This document shows positions 1 to 8,268 of a stretch of DNA of 64,000 nt, one piece after another. How positions within the stretch are numbered: the stretch's first letter is position 1; each line of letters starts with the position of its first letter. Source of the DNA: Pseudarthrobacter phenanthrenivorans (GTDB taxonomy: Bacteria; Actinomycetota; Actinomycetes; Actinomycetales; Micrococcaceae); assembly GCF_000813845.1 (NCBI RefSeq), contig NZ_JWTB01000004.1:87381-151380 (forward strand), written 5' to 3'. Below the pieces are notes generated by a model. That model searched no databases and was not told the origin of the DNA. It saw only the letters and a list, made by a program, of their open reading frames with translations. The translations under genes and the position numbers were made by a program.

Positions 1-1
1 C

Positions 2-604
2 GCCCGCGTGCTCCACGAGGCCGCCCCCGGGATCACCGCCGCGGCGTCCGCCGGCTACGACGCGGCCCGCGGGGACGTCATTGCCCGGTGCGATGCGGAC
101 ACTGTTCCGCCGCCGGACTGGCTGGAGCGCATCGCCGCCCGCTTCGACCGGGAGCCGGACCTGGCGCTCCTTTCCGGGCCCGGGGTCTTCTACGGCACCG
201 GCCGGATCCGCAGCCGGCTCGCCGGCATCGCCTACATCCAGGCCTACTTCGTGCTGATGGGTGCCGCGATGGGCCACTGGCCGCCCTTCGGCTCGAACTG
301 CGCCTTCCGCCGCCGGGACTGGGAGGGGGTCCGCACCCGGGTGAGCCGGCTGGACCAGGACGTGCACGACGACGTCGACCTCGGCTTTGCGCTCGACCCC
401 ACCCAGCGCACGGCCTACGACAGCTCGCTGCAGGTGGGCATTTCGGCCCGGGCTCTCGCTGGCGGAGCGGCGGCGAGGCTGCGCTTCAAACGCGCCTTTC
501 ACACTCTGGCCGTGCATTGGCGGCAGGCGCCGCCGTGGGAGCGCTGGAACCGGACCCTGGACGCGAAACGCGGGCGCCGCCGTCGGACGTCACCCCCAAG
601 CTGA
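2..604 (+). CDS. Family 2 glycosyltransferase, 3' part
   Basis: The reading frame is open from the first base, so the gene begins upstream of the window. The visible part contains CDADTVPPPDW, the DxD-type nucleotide-sugar/metal motif of GT-A glycosyltransferases, and later QDVHDDVDLGF, which matches the ED-like acceptor or catalytic-base region of GT2 enzymes. The C-terminus is rich in Arg, Ala and Trp. A GT2 role is well supported, but the sugar and acceptor cannot be told. It is followed by the convergent idi gene. Placement next to carotenoid genes might suggest glycosylation of a lipid, but this is only inference from position. Confidence 0.75.
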   Translation, partial: ARVLHEAAPGITAAASAGYDAARGDVIARCDADTVPPPDWLERIAARFDREPDLALLSGPGVFYGTGRIRSRLAGIAYIQAYFVLMGAAMGHWPPFGSNCAFRRRDWEGVRTRVSRLDQDVHDDVDLGFALDPTQRTAYDSSLQVGISARALAGGAAARLRFKRAFHTLAVHWRQAPPWERWNRTLDAKRGRRRRTSPPS

Positions 605-662
605 TCCCGGGAACACGAGCCTGGCCCGGGAACCCAGCCAACGACCTATGCCAACCAACGAC

Positions 663-1214
663 CTATGCCGGGCCGAAGCGCTCCGGGTACAGCAGCGGCA
701 GCTGCAGGGTGAGCCAGGGGCTGAATGCCCAGGGCGTGGCGGCCACGGCGGCGGTGATCAGGGCAGGATCGGTCCACTGCCATTCCATGACCTCGTCGGC
801 ACGGGGCTGCAGCGGCGACGCGGCACGGGCCGTGAAGACGGGGCAGATCTCGTTTTCCACTATGCCGGAGGCATCCACGGCGCGGTACCGGAAGTCCGGC
901 ACCTTCAGTTCCACCTGGTCCAGTTGCAGGGCCAGCTCGTACTCCCCCCGGCGCCGCACAGCGTCCTCAATGTCCTCCCCGGGGGCAGGATGGCCGCAGA
1001 AGGAATTGGTCCAGACGCCGGGCCAGGTCAGCTTGGACAAGGCGCGGCGGGTGATGAGGATCCGGCCGTCGGCATCGTACACGTGGGTGGAAAAAGCCAG
1101 GTGCAGCGGGGTGGCGGATGAATGCACAGAGGCCTTGTCCTCCACGCCGACCGGTGACCCGTCGTCCGCGGCCAGGACCACCTGCTCTGCCTCTGCGTTC
1201 AATTGCCCTCCCAT
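663..1214 (-). CDS. idi: Isopentenyl-diphosphate delta-isomerase, type I
   Basis: This 183-residue protein has the type I IDI signature. The catalytic cysteine lies in NSFCGHP (Cys73), the metal/catalytic glutamates in ENEICPV (residues 120-126), and a Nudix-like core surrounds them (PGEDIEDAVRRR). It interconverts IPP and DMAPP in the cytosol and so feeds the prenyl transferases encoded next door. It is transcribed away from crtE with only 23 bases between the two start codons, so the two promoters must overlap each other or one gene must be nearly leaderless. The length is normal for the family. The stop codon falls inside a short direct repeat (17-bp period, 639-672). Confidence 0.93.
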   Translation of the reverse strand: MGGQLNAEAEQVVLAADDGSPVGVEDKASVHSSATPLHLAFSTHVYDADGRILITRRALSKLTWPGVWTNSFCGHPAPGEDIEDAVRRRGEYELALQLDQVELKVPDFRYRAVDASGIVENEICPVFTARAASPLQPRADEVMEWQWTDPALITAAVAATPWAFSPWLTLQLPLLYPERFGPA

Positions 1215-1237
1215 GGGTGCCCGTGTTTACTTTACCT

Positions 1238-2305
1238 ATGGATATGGGGACCACGCTGGCGCACACCGATGACGGCCAACTGGTCAATGAAGTTCTGGAT
1301 TCGTTCTTCACGCAGGCCAAGGCGAGGGCCGGTGCCATGCACCCGCAGTACCTCCGCCTGTGGCAGCACCTTGAAGCCTGCACGGTGGGCGGCAAGCGCT
1401 TCCGCCCGCGGCTGGTCATGACCGTGTACTCCCTGCTGGGTGGCCGCGACAGGAAGGCGGCAGCCACCGTGGCCGCGTCCTTCGAACTCCTGCACACCGC
1501 CCTGATCGTGCACGACGACGTGGTGGACCGGGACTTCACCCGCCGCGGTATCCCCAACCTCGCCGGCACCTACCGCAGCCTGGCCGCGGACCAGGGCGGC
1601 GACGCTGACCGTGCCGAGCACACCGGCATGTCCGCCGCGGTGATCGCCGGCGACCTTGCCCTCTCCAACGCCTACCGCCTCCTGGCGGACGCCGCTGCGG
1701 CACCGGACACGCGGCAGCTGCTGGGCGACCTGCTGGACGAGGCCGTCATGGCGTCCGCGGCCGGTGAGCTCCTGGACGTGTTGGCCCCGCTGGACCCGAA
1801 TCCCCAGGCGGTGGACGAGGTCCTCGAGATGTCCAAGCTGAAGACGGCCGTGTACTCCTTTGACGTACCGCTGCGCGCAGGGGCCGTCCTGGCCGGAGCG
1901 GAGCAGGCGCTGGTGGACGCCCTGGGCGAGTTCGGGCGGATCATCGGGACCGCGTACCAGGTGGCGGACGACCTGGTGGGCGCGTTCGGCGACGAGTCGC
2001 GGACCGGCAAGACAGGCTGGGGCGACCTGCGCGAGGGCAAGCGCACGGCCCTGATCTCCTACGCGGCGCAGCAGCCCCACTGGACCCGCATCCAGGAACT
2101 GCTCTCCCGGGACCTCACGGCCAGGGACGCCGCCGAAATCCGCGAACTGCTGGTGGCGTCCGGGGCACGGGACAAGACCCTGAAGCTTGCCGCCGACCTC
2201 ACGGAGCGGGCGCTGGACGTCCTGGTCCAGCCGTTGGTGCCGCTGGTGCTGCGCGACGGCCTCTCCCCGCTGTCCCGCCTGGTGACCGAACGCATGGGCG
2301 CATGA
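1238..2305 (+). CDS. crtE: Geranylgeranyl diphosphate synthase
   Basis: A trans-isoprenyl diphosphate synthase of 355 residues. GGKRFRP (51-57) binds diphosphate, the first Asp-rich motif is DDVVD (93-97), and the second region is ADDLVGAFGDE (243-253), where the usual DDxxD is relaxed as in many actinobacterial homologues. It makes the C20 (or longer) diphosphate used by crtB. The ATG at 1238 is preferred: a longer in-frame start at 1118 would run through the start of the divergent idi gene. No clear ribosome site precedes 1238, so a leaderless mRNA is possible. It is the first gene of the crt operon and overlaps crtB by four bases (ATGA). Confidence 0.93.
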   Translation: MDMGTTLAHTDDGQLVNEVLDSFFTQAKARAGAMHPQYLRLWQHLEACTVGGKRFRPRLVMTVYSLLGGRDRKAAATVAASFELLHTALIVHDDVVDRDFTRRGIPNLAGTYRSLAADQGGDADRAEHTGMSAAVIAGDLALSNAYRLLADAAAAPDTRQLLGDLLDEAVMASAAGELLDVLAPLDPNPQAVDEVLEMSKLKTAVYSFDVPLRAGAVLAGAEQALVDALGEFGRIIGTAYQVADDLVGAFGDESRTGKTGWGDLREGKRTALISYAAQQPHWTRIQELLSRDLTARDAAEIRELLVASGARDKTLKLAADLTERALDVLVQPLVPLVLRDGLSPLSRLVTERMGA

Positions 2306-3216
2306 AGCGGGACCGCGACGCGCTGGCCGACTATACGGCTGCCGCCCTCAAAGCCTCCGGCGTGGTGTTGCGCGCCTACTCCAGTTCCTTCGGCCTGGCG
2401 TCCCGGCTGTTCGACGACGGCGTGCGCCGGCAGGTGGACTCCGTGTATGCGCTGGTGCGGGTTGCCGACGAGATTGTCGACGGCGTGGCCTCCGCCGCGG
2501 GCCTGTCCCCGGATGACAGCCGGCGGCAGCTGGACGGGTTTGAGCAGGAGACCGAACACGCGCTGGCCACCGGCTACAGCACCAACCTGGTGATCCACGC
2601 CTTCGCGGACACTGCCCGCCGGACCGGCATCGGCACCGACCTCACCCGCCCCTTCTTTGCCTCCATGCGGGCGGACCTGGAGCAGGTGGAGCACACCGAG
2701 GAGTCCTTCACCCGGTACGTCTACGGTTCGGCGGAGGTGGTGGGCCTAATGTGCCTGCGGTGCTTCCTGTACGGGCATCCGGTGGCTGCGGAGGAACGGG
2801 CCCGGCTGGAGCGCGGTGCCCGGCACCTGGGCGCAGCGTTCCAGAAGATCAACTTCCTCCGGGACCTGGCCGAGGACTTCACGTCCCTGGGCCGCAGCTA
2901 CTTCCCGGGCGTCTCGCCGGCCAATTTCGATGAAGCCCACAAGATACGGCTGCTGGCGGACATCGACCACGACCTGCACGAGTCCCGTGCGGTTCTGCGC
3001 GGCCTGCCCGCGTCCAGCCGGCTGGCGGTGGCCCTGGCCCAGGAGCTCTTTGCCGAGCTCGCCGAGCGGATCCGCGTCACGCCGGCGCCGGACCTGATCA
3101 ACGCCCGGATCAGCGTGCCCACGCACGTGAAGCTGCGGATCGCCGCCGCGGTGTTCACCGGCCGCCGGGGCCTGGAACCCGCAGGCCCCGGCCCGGCGCC
3201 GGTGGCAGCACAATGA
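2302..3216 (+). CDS. crtB: Phytoene synthase
   Basis: A squalene/phytoene synthase family protein of 304 residues that condenses two GGPP into 15-cis-phytoene. Both Asp-rich substrate/Mg sites are visible: RVADEIVDG near residue 53 and LRDLAEDFTSLGRSYFP near residues 194-210. The length is typical. Start and stop codons overlap those of crtE and crtI by four bases (ATGA), which points to translational coupling in one operon. Confidence 0.94.
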   Translation: MKRDRDALADYTAAALKASGVVLRAYSSSFGLASRLFDDGVRRQVDSVYALVRVADEIVDGVASAAGLSPDDSRRQLDGFEQETEHALATGYSTNLVIHAFADTARRTGIGTDLTRPFFASMRADLEQVEHTEESFTRYVYGSAEVVGLMCLRCFLYGHPVAAEERARLERGARHLGAAFQKINFLRDLAEDFTSLGRSYFPGVSPANFDEAHKIRLLADIDHDLHESRAVLRGLPASSRLAVALAQELFAELAERIRVTPAPDLINARISVPTHVKLRIAAAVFTGRRGLEPAGPGPAPVAAQ

Positions 3217-4838
3217 GGAGGATGCCCGCACGCGCCGGGCAGGCGGTGGTGGTCATCGGCGGCGGCATCAGCGGATTGGCGACGGCGGCCCTGCTCGCCA
3301 CCGAGGGGCACCAGGTCACCATCCTGGAGAAGCAGGAAGCCCTGGGCGGCCGCGCCTACACGTTCAATGAGGACGGTTTCAGGTTCGACGCCGGGCCCTC
3401 CTGGTACTTGATGCCGGAAGTCATCGACCATTACTTCCAGCTCCTGGGCAGCTCCGCGGAGCAGGAACTGGACCTGGTGAAGCTGGACCCGGGCTACCGG
3501 CTGATCTCCGAGGGAGCGGGCGGACCGGTGGACGTGCCGGCGGGACGCGCCAAGGTAGTGGAACTGTTCGAGCGGCTGGAGCCCGGCGCCGGCGCCCGGC
3601 TGGAGCAGTACCTGGACTCCGCCGCCGAAACCTACACCATGGCCAAGCGCCGGTTCCTGTACCCCACGTTCCAGTCGTTCGCCCCGCTGTTGACGCCCGA
3701 CATCCTGGCCCGGCTCCCCCGGCTTGCCCGGCTACTGCTGGAGCCGCTGCACTCCTACGCCAAACGCTATGTCAGCAACCCCAGCCTGCAGCAGATCCTG
3801 GAGTACCCGGCGGTGTTCCTGGGCGCCTCACCGTTCACCGCGCCCAGCATGTACCACCTGATGAGCCACCTGGACCTGGACGTGGGCGTCTCCTACCCCA
3901 TGGGCGGGTTCGCCCGGCTGGTGGAGGCGCTGGAACGGCAGGCGCGCGGGGCCGGGGTGGCCATCCGGTCCAACACGGAAGTCCTGGCGATCGAAACGGT
4001 TCCCACCGGCTCCCGGCGCCGCCCCGCGGCCGTGCGCGGGGTGCGCTGCCGCACCGGTGACGGCGCGCAGGAAAGCCTGGCGGCCGACGTCGTTATTTCC
4101 GCTGCTGACCTGCACCACAGCGAAACTGCCCTGCTCCCCCGCCACTTGCAGACCTACCCCGAGCGGTACTGGTCGCGGCGCACCGCCGGACCCAGCGCGC
4201 TGCTGCTCTACCTGGGCGTGCGCGGCGGGCTGCCGCAGCTGGAGCATCACACGCTGCTGTTCACCGCGGACTGGGAGAAGAACTTCAGGGCGATCTTCGG
4301 GAAGGACACGTTCATCCCGGAGCCGGCGTCGATGTACGTCTGCAAGCCCAGCGCCACGGATCCCGGGGTGGCGCCGGAGGGGCATGAGAACGTGTTCGTG
4401 CTGGTCCCCATCCCGCCGGACCCGGGGCTGGGCGGCAGCGGCGACGAGACGCTGGAGAAAGCCGCCGACGCCGTGATCGGCCAGCTCAGCGAGTGGGCGG
4501 GCATCCCGGACCTTGCGGAACGCATCGTGGTGCGGCGGATGTACGGTCCGGCGGATTTCGAGCGTGACTACCACTCGTGGAAGGGCACCTCGCTGGGGCC
4601 GGCACACACGCTGCGGCAGAGTGCGTTCTTCCGGGCGGGCAACGTCAGCCGCAAGGTGCAGGGGCTGTACTACGCCGGGGCGTCGACCATTCCGGGGATT
4701 GGCATTCCGATGTGCCTGATCAGCGCCGAACTGGTGGTCAAGCGGCTGCGCGGGGACACCAGCACGGGCCCGCTCCCGGTGCCGTTGCGTCCGGCCATGG
4801 CGGAGCGGGGAACCCTGCCGGACGGCACGCCGGCATGA
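3213..4838 (+). CDS. crtI: Phytoene desaturase (lycopene-forming)
   Basis: A CrtI-type FAD-dependent desaturase of 541 residues. The N-terminal dinucleotide-binding fold reads VVVIGGGISGLATAALL followed by an acidic strand end (ILEK). The C-terminal FAD motif is GLYYAGASTIPGIGIPM near residue 490, the usual CrtI signature. It converts phytoene to lycopene at the membrane surface. The gene overlaps crtB and the cyclase gene by four bases each. The length is slightly above the usual 500-510 because of a short Pro-rich C-terminal tail. Confidence 0.94.
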   Translation: MRRMPARAGQAVVVIGGGISGLATAALLATEGHQVTILEKQEALGGRAYTFNEDGFRFDAGPSWYLMPEVIDHYFQLLGSSAEQELDLVKLDPGYRLISEGAGGPVDVPAGRAKVVELFERLEPGAGARLEQYLDSAAETYTMAKRRFLYPTFQSFAPLLTPDILARLPRLARLLLEPLHSYAKRYVSNPSLQQILEYPAVFLGASPFTAPSMYHLMSHLDLDVGVSYPMGGFARLVEALERQARGAGVAIRSNTEVLAIETVPTGSRRRPAAVRGVRCRTGDGAQESLAADVVISAADLHHSETALLPRHLQTYPERYWSRRTAGPSALLLYLGVRGGLPQLEHHTLLFTADWEKNFRAIFGKDTFIPEPASMYVCKPSATDPGVAPEGHENVFVLVPIPPDPGLGGSGDETLEKAADAVIGQLSEWAGIPDLAERIVVRRMYGPADFERDYHSWKGTSLGPAHTLRQSAFFRAGNVSRKVQGLYYAGASTIPGIGIPMCLISAELVVKRLRGDTSTGPLPVPLRPAMAERGTLPDGTPA

Positions 4839-5176
4839 CGGCGGCGGCGTACCTGGTGTTCCTGCTGGCGTCGCTGGGCTGCATGGTGCTCCTGGACCAG
4901 CGGCTGCGGTTGTTCTTCTGGCAGGACGCGCGCCGGGCGGCCGTGGTGCTCGCCGCGGGGCTGGCGTTCTTCCTGGCCTGGGACCTGGCAGGCATCGGGC
5001 TGGGCATCTTCTTCCGCGGGCACAACAAGACCATCGGGATCGAGCTCGCCCCGGAGCTGCCGCTGGAGGAACCGGTGTTCCTGCTGTTCCTCTGCTACCT
5101 GGTGATGAACCTGTTCCAGCTGTTCCGGCGCTTCCTCGAAACCCGGTCACTCCACCCCGGGAAGGTGGACTCTTGA
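4835..5176 (+). CDS. crtYe: C50 carotenoid epsilon-cyclase subunit A
   Basis: A 113-residue integral membrane protein with three predicted hydrophobic segments and the conserved PLEEPVFLLF motif (lycopene cyclase domain) near residues 75-84. In corynebacteria and Arthrobacter two small proteins of this family form a heterodimeric epsilon-cyclase acting on the C50 precursor flavuxanthin. The ATG at 4835 overlaps the crtI stop, and a longer in-frame reading inside crtI is a shadow. The partner subunit follows with a four-base overlap. Confidence 0.9.
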   Translation: MTAAAYLVFLLASLGCMVLLDQRLRLFFWQDARRAAVVLAAGLAFFLAWDLAGIGLGIFFRGHNKTIGIELAPELPLEEPVFLLFLCYLVMNLFQLFRRFLETRSLHPGKVDS

Positions 5177-5568
5177 GCTACTGGGCCCTGAACGCGGTGT
5201 TCCTGCTCGTTGCCCTTGCTGCCGGAACCGCCGCAGCCTTTGCCCTCAAAGGCCGCGCCCGCAGCCTGGCCCTCGCGGCGGCAGGCGGGACGGCCGCCGT
5301 CGTCCTGGTCCTCACGGCCGTGTTCGACAACCTGATGATTGCCGCAGGCCTGTTCACCTACGCCCCGGACATGATCTCCGGGGCCCTGCTGGGCCTGGCC
5401 CCGCTGGAGGACTTCGCGTACCCGGTGGCCGCCGTGCTGCTGCTGCCGGCGCTGTGGATCCTGCTGGAGCGGAACTCCAAAACCGCTCCGCCGAAGACCC
5501 GCAGTTCCAAGACCCGCAGTTCCAAGACCAGCACGCCCACAGACCGAGCGCCAAAGGGGCGGCCATGA
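5173..5568 (+). CDS. crtYf: C50 carotenoid epsilon-cyclase subunit B
   Basis: A 131-residue membrane protein starting with TTG that overlaps the crtYe stop by four bases. Three hydrophobic segments and APLEDFAYPVA (about residues 76-86) match the second half of the heterodimeric lycopene cyclase. The C-terminus carries a short repeat, PKTRSSKTRSSKTS, which is soluble, low-complexity and probably unimportant for catalysis. With crtYe it should form the epsilon rings of decaprenoxanthin. Confidence 0.9.
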   Translation: MSYWALNAVFLLVALAAGTAAAFALKGRARSLALAAAGGTAAVVLVLTAVFDNLMIAAGLFTYAPDMISGALLGLAPLEDFAYPVAAVLLLPALWILLERNSKTAPPKTRSSKTRSSKTSTPTDRAPKGRP

Positions 5569-6428
5569 AAACCTTCCGGATGCTCCTGCTCTCCTCCCGC
5601 CCGCTGTCCTGGGTGAACACGGCCTACCCGTTCGCCGCCGCGTACCTGCTCACGGCACGGGAAATCGACCTCGCCTGGGTGATCGGGACACTGTACTTTC
5701 TGATCCCGTACAACCTGGCGATGTACGGCATCAACGACGTGTTCGACTACGAATCCGACCTCCGAAATCCGCGCAAGGGCGGCGTGGAGGGAGCGGTCCT
5801 GGACCGGACCATGCACGCCATCACGCTCCGGGCGGCGATCGGCACCAACGTGCCCTTCCTGGTGGCGCTGGTGATCCTGGGCAGTCCGCTGTCCTGGCTG
5901 GTGCTGGCCATCAGCATTTTCGCGGTGGTGGCGTACAGCGCGCCCGGGCTGCGGTTCAAGGAGCGGCCGTTCCTTGATTCGGCCACGTCCAGCACGCACT
6001 TCGTCAGCCCGGCAGTGTACGGGCTGGTGCTGGCGCAGGCACAGTTCACGGCCCCGTTGTGGGCGCTGCTGGGGGCGTTCTTCCTGTGGGGCGTGGCCAG
6101 CCATGCGTTCGGCGCGGTGCAGGATGTGGTGGCGGACCGCGCGGGCGGCATCGGCTCGATCGCCACCGTGATCGGCGCCAAGGCCACGGTGCGGTTCGCC
6201 GCCCTGGCATACCTGGTCAGCGCCGCGCTGCTGCTGCTCACCCCGTGGCCCGGACCCCTCGCGGCCCTGCTCCCGCTCCCCTATGCGCTCAACATCCTCC
6301 CTTTCGCGGGCGTGACGGACGAGGACTCCGAGCGGGCCCACCGCGGCTGGGAGCGGTTCCTGTGGCTGAACTACGTCACCGGGTTCCTGGTCACCATGCT
6401 GCTGATCTGGTTCGTCTCGGTGCGGTAA
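5565..6428 (+). CDS. crtEb: Lycopene elongase, UbiA family
   Basis: A polytopic UbiA-family prenyltransferase of 287 residues. The first Asp-rich motif NDVFDYESD lies near residues 56-64, and a second acidic stretch QDVVADRAGG near residue 186 binds the second diphosphate-Mg site. It adds C5 units from DMAPP to lycopene, giving C45 and C50 carotenoids. The ATG at 5565 overlaps the crtYf stop (ATGA). A longer frame from 5454 lies inside crtYf and is rejected. It is the last gene of the crt operon. The order E-B-I-Ye-Yf-Eb is like corynebacterial clusters without the MmpL-like transporter gene. Confidence 0.92.
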   Translation: MKTFRMLLLSSRPLSWVNTAYPFAAAYLLTAREIDLAWVIGTLYFLIPYNLAMYGINDVFDYESDLRNPRKGGVEGAVLDRTMHAITLRAAIGTNVPFLVALVILGSPLSWLVLAISIFAVVAYSAPGLRFKERPFLDSATSSTHFVSPAVYGLVLAQAQFTAPLWALLGAFFLWGVASHAFGAVQDVVADRAGGIGSIATVIGAKATVRFAALAYLVSAALLLLTPWPGPLAALLPLPYALNILPFAGVTDEDSERAHRGWERFLWLNYVTGFLVTMLLIWFVSVR

Positions 6429-6474
6429 GCAGGCACACTGGGTTGGCAAGGTACGACGGCGGCCCGGCAGCTTC

Positions 6475-6645
6475 CGCCGCGCATCCGCCTTCCCGACGCG
6501 CATCCTCGCCACCGACGCGCATCGCCACCTGCGACGCGCATCCGGCTTCCCGACGCGCATATTCGCCACCGACCCGCGCACTCGCCACCGACGCGCACCT
6601 CCACCTGCGACGCGCATATTCCTTTTCGCGACCCACATTTGGTGC
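6475..6645. repeat. Tandem array, exact 19-bp period
   Basis: The 363-bp gap between crtEb and the next gene holds a tandem repeat. The core CGACGCGCAT begins at 6494, 6513, 6532, 6551 and 6608, with variants at 6475, 6570, 6589 and 6627, so every unit starts exactly 19 bases after the last. The nine bases after the core alternate between a few versions (such as CCTCGCCAC and ATTCGCCAC). One perfect copy in inverse orientation, ATGCGCGTCG, lies at 6677-6686. Reverse-strand translations through it give repetitive Met-Arg-Val peptides without gene-like features, so this is treated as non-coding repeat DNA. Confidence 0.9.
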
Positions 6646-6791
6646 GCGCCAGGGAATCTGGGCCGCACAGATGACCATGCGCGTCGAATTCGCGCCAGCC
6701 CGGGCGATTGTCACCGGCCCGATTACCTGCCGAACCACGGTTTTCCCTAGAGTGGAGGGTGGCAACAGCGGATGGAAGGGCGGCGAGTGGC

Positions 6792-7379
6792 ATGAGTGCT
6801 CCGTTCCGCTTCCCCCGTGCCATAGCCTTCACCGCGGCCATGTTCGCCCTCGCCGCGGGAGCCCACGTTCTCGCAGGGGGCCTGCTGCCGCAGCCGGCCA
6901 TCGTCGCGGGCATCGTGGCTCTGGTCCTGGCACCGGTCACGATCCTGTCAAAGACCAAGATCAACATGCCGGCGATGATCGCGCTCCTGGGCTCCAGCCA
7001 GCTGGTCCTGCACTGGGCCTTCGACGCGTTCTCGGTGTCCGCATCGTTCACTCCCACCGCCGCCAGCCACGTCCATGACGCCTCGGCAGTGCCCCTTTCA
7101 ACGGCCCTGATGCCGGAACATGCTGCCGTACCGGGGACCCTGATGCTGGCCCTGCACGCCGCGGCAACCCTGGCCACGGCCTTGGTCCTGGCCAAGGGCG
7201 AAGCGGCTGTCTGGGCGCTGGCTGCGTGGCTGCGGCCACTGGTCCGGATCCTGTCCGCCGTCGCCATCCCCGAGTGGCCGCACGTTCCCGCGCCGGCCGC
7301 CGTCGTCATTCCTTTCCAGTGGCGGAGCCTGCGCCTGCCTGCTCTGCGCGGGCCGCCGGCCTTCCACGCCGCAACCTAA
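6792..7379 (+). CDS. Membrane protein of the YcnI/CopC operon
   Basis: A 195-residue protein with about four hydrophobic segments (near residues 10-30, 35-52, 60-78 and 115-140) and a His-containing loop (SHVHDASAVP, then MPEHAAVPG) that could face the periplasm. The ATG at 6792 follows a purine-rich site (GGAAGGGCGGCGAG); an in-frame GTG at 6708 would add 28 residues without membrane character. It precedes a YcnI-like and a CopC-like gene on the same strand, so a role in copper handling is inferred from position. No specific family is recognised. Confidence 0.7.
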   Translation: MSAPFRFPRAIAFTAAMFALAAGAHVLAGGLLPQPAIVAGIVALVLAPVTILSKTKINMPAMIALLGSSQLVLHWAFDAFSVSASFTPTAASHVHDASAVPLSTALMPEHAAVPGTLMLALHAAATLATALVLAKGEAAVWALAAWLRPLVRILSAVAIPEWPHVPAPAAVVIPFQWRSLRLPALRGPPAFHAAT

Positions 7380-7520
7380 CGCGGCTCCCGACTTTCCGCG
7401 CCGTCCCCACCTGCCCACAGGCACCTGCCCCGGGCAGGAATGGGCCGGCCGCGTTGTCCCCTTTTTTTGCGCCGCCGCCGCATGCGGTTCTTTTCTGGCG
7501 CACCCCTTGGAAGGCTTACT

Positions 7521-8255
7521 TTGAACACCTCATTCCGCCGTACCCTCAAGACCCTCACCGCCGCCGCTGCCGCCGCGGGAATCATCGCCGCAGGCGCCAC
7601 CGCCGCGTCCGCCCACGTGAGCGTGGACCCGGACGACACCGCGGCCAACGGCTACTCGCACCTGACGTTCAACGTCCCCAACGAGTCCCCCACCGCGAAG
7701 ACCAACAAGCTCGAGGTCACGCTGCCCACCGATACGTCGTTCACGTCCGTCTCGGTCAAGCCTGTGGAGGGCTGGACGGCGCAGGTGGTCACGGGAGACC
7801 TACCCAAGCCGGTCACGGTGGCCGGCGCCACGGTCACCAAGGCGCCGGTCTCGGTGGTCTGGACTGCGGACGAAGCCCACCAGCTGGGCCAGAACCAGTA
7901 CCAGTCCTTCTCGCTGTCCGTGGGCCGACTGCCCGCCGCGGGCACCAAGGTCACCCTGAAAGCGGCCCAGAGCTACACCGACGGCAGCGTGGTGAAGTGG
8001 GACGAAGAGAGCGCTGAGGGGCAGCCGGAGCCCAAGCATCCGGCCCCGTCCTTTGTGACAACGGCCGACGACGACGCTGCCGCCGCCGGTGCGTCAGCGG
8101 CGCCGAGCGCCGAGGCAGTGTCGGAGACGAAGCAGGCCTCAAGCGACGGCACCGCTGTGTGGGGCGTAGTGCTGGGTGCGGCAGGCTTCGTGCTCGGCGC
8201 AGCGGCCCTGGGGCTGGTCCTTGCCGGGCGCCAGACCCGCACCGCCGGCAAGTAG
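7521..8255 (+). CDS. YcnI-like copper-binding membrane-anchored protein (DUF1775)
   Basis: A 244-residue protein with an N-terminal signal peptide that ends ATAASA, placing His at the mature N-terminus (AHVSVDPDD). An N-terminal His is the Cu(II) ligand in characterised YcnI proteins. The YcnI domain follows (residues about 31-170, including VEGWTAQV and VVWTADEAHQL), then an Ala/Ser linker and a C-terminal membrane anchor ending in Arg/Lys. TTG at 7521 is chosen because a GGAAGG site sits six bases upstream; frames opening earlier give a charged, non-signal N-terminus. It is directly followed by copC. Confidence 0.85.
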   Translation: MNTSFRRTLKTLTAAAAAAGIIAAGATAASAHVSVDPDDTAANGYSHLTFNVPNESPTAKTNKLEVTLPTDTSFTSVSVKPVEGWTAQVVTGDLPKPVTVAGATVTKAPVSVVWTADEAHQLGQNQYQSFSLSVGRLPAAGTKVTLKAAQSYTDGSVVKWDEESAEGQPEPKHPAPSFVTTADDDAAAAGASAAPSAEAVSETKQASSDGTAVWGVVLGAAGFVLGAAALGLVLAGRQTRTAGK

Positions 8256-8268
8256 CGCGGGGAAACGA

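Noticed and set aside
639..672. Direct repeat of 17 bp over the idi stop codon
   Set aside because: Only two copies of a short sequence; no further copies noticed, so probably a local slippage event without function.
1118..1237. Longer crtE start
   Set aside because: The extra 40 residues overlap the start of divergent idi and are Arg/Pro-rich shadow sequence.
6475..6645. CRISPR array
   Set aside because: Units are only 19 bp with no unique spacers of constant length and no cas genes nearby.
6371..7309. Minus-strand frames giving Met-Arg-Val repeats
   Set aside because: They are translations of the 19-bp DNA array and run antisense into the membrane-protein gene; no ribosome site or domain.
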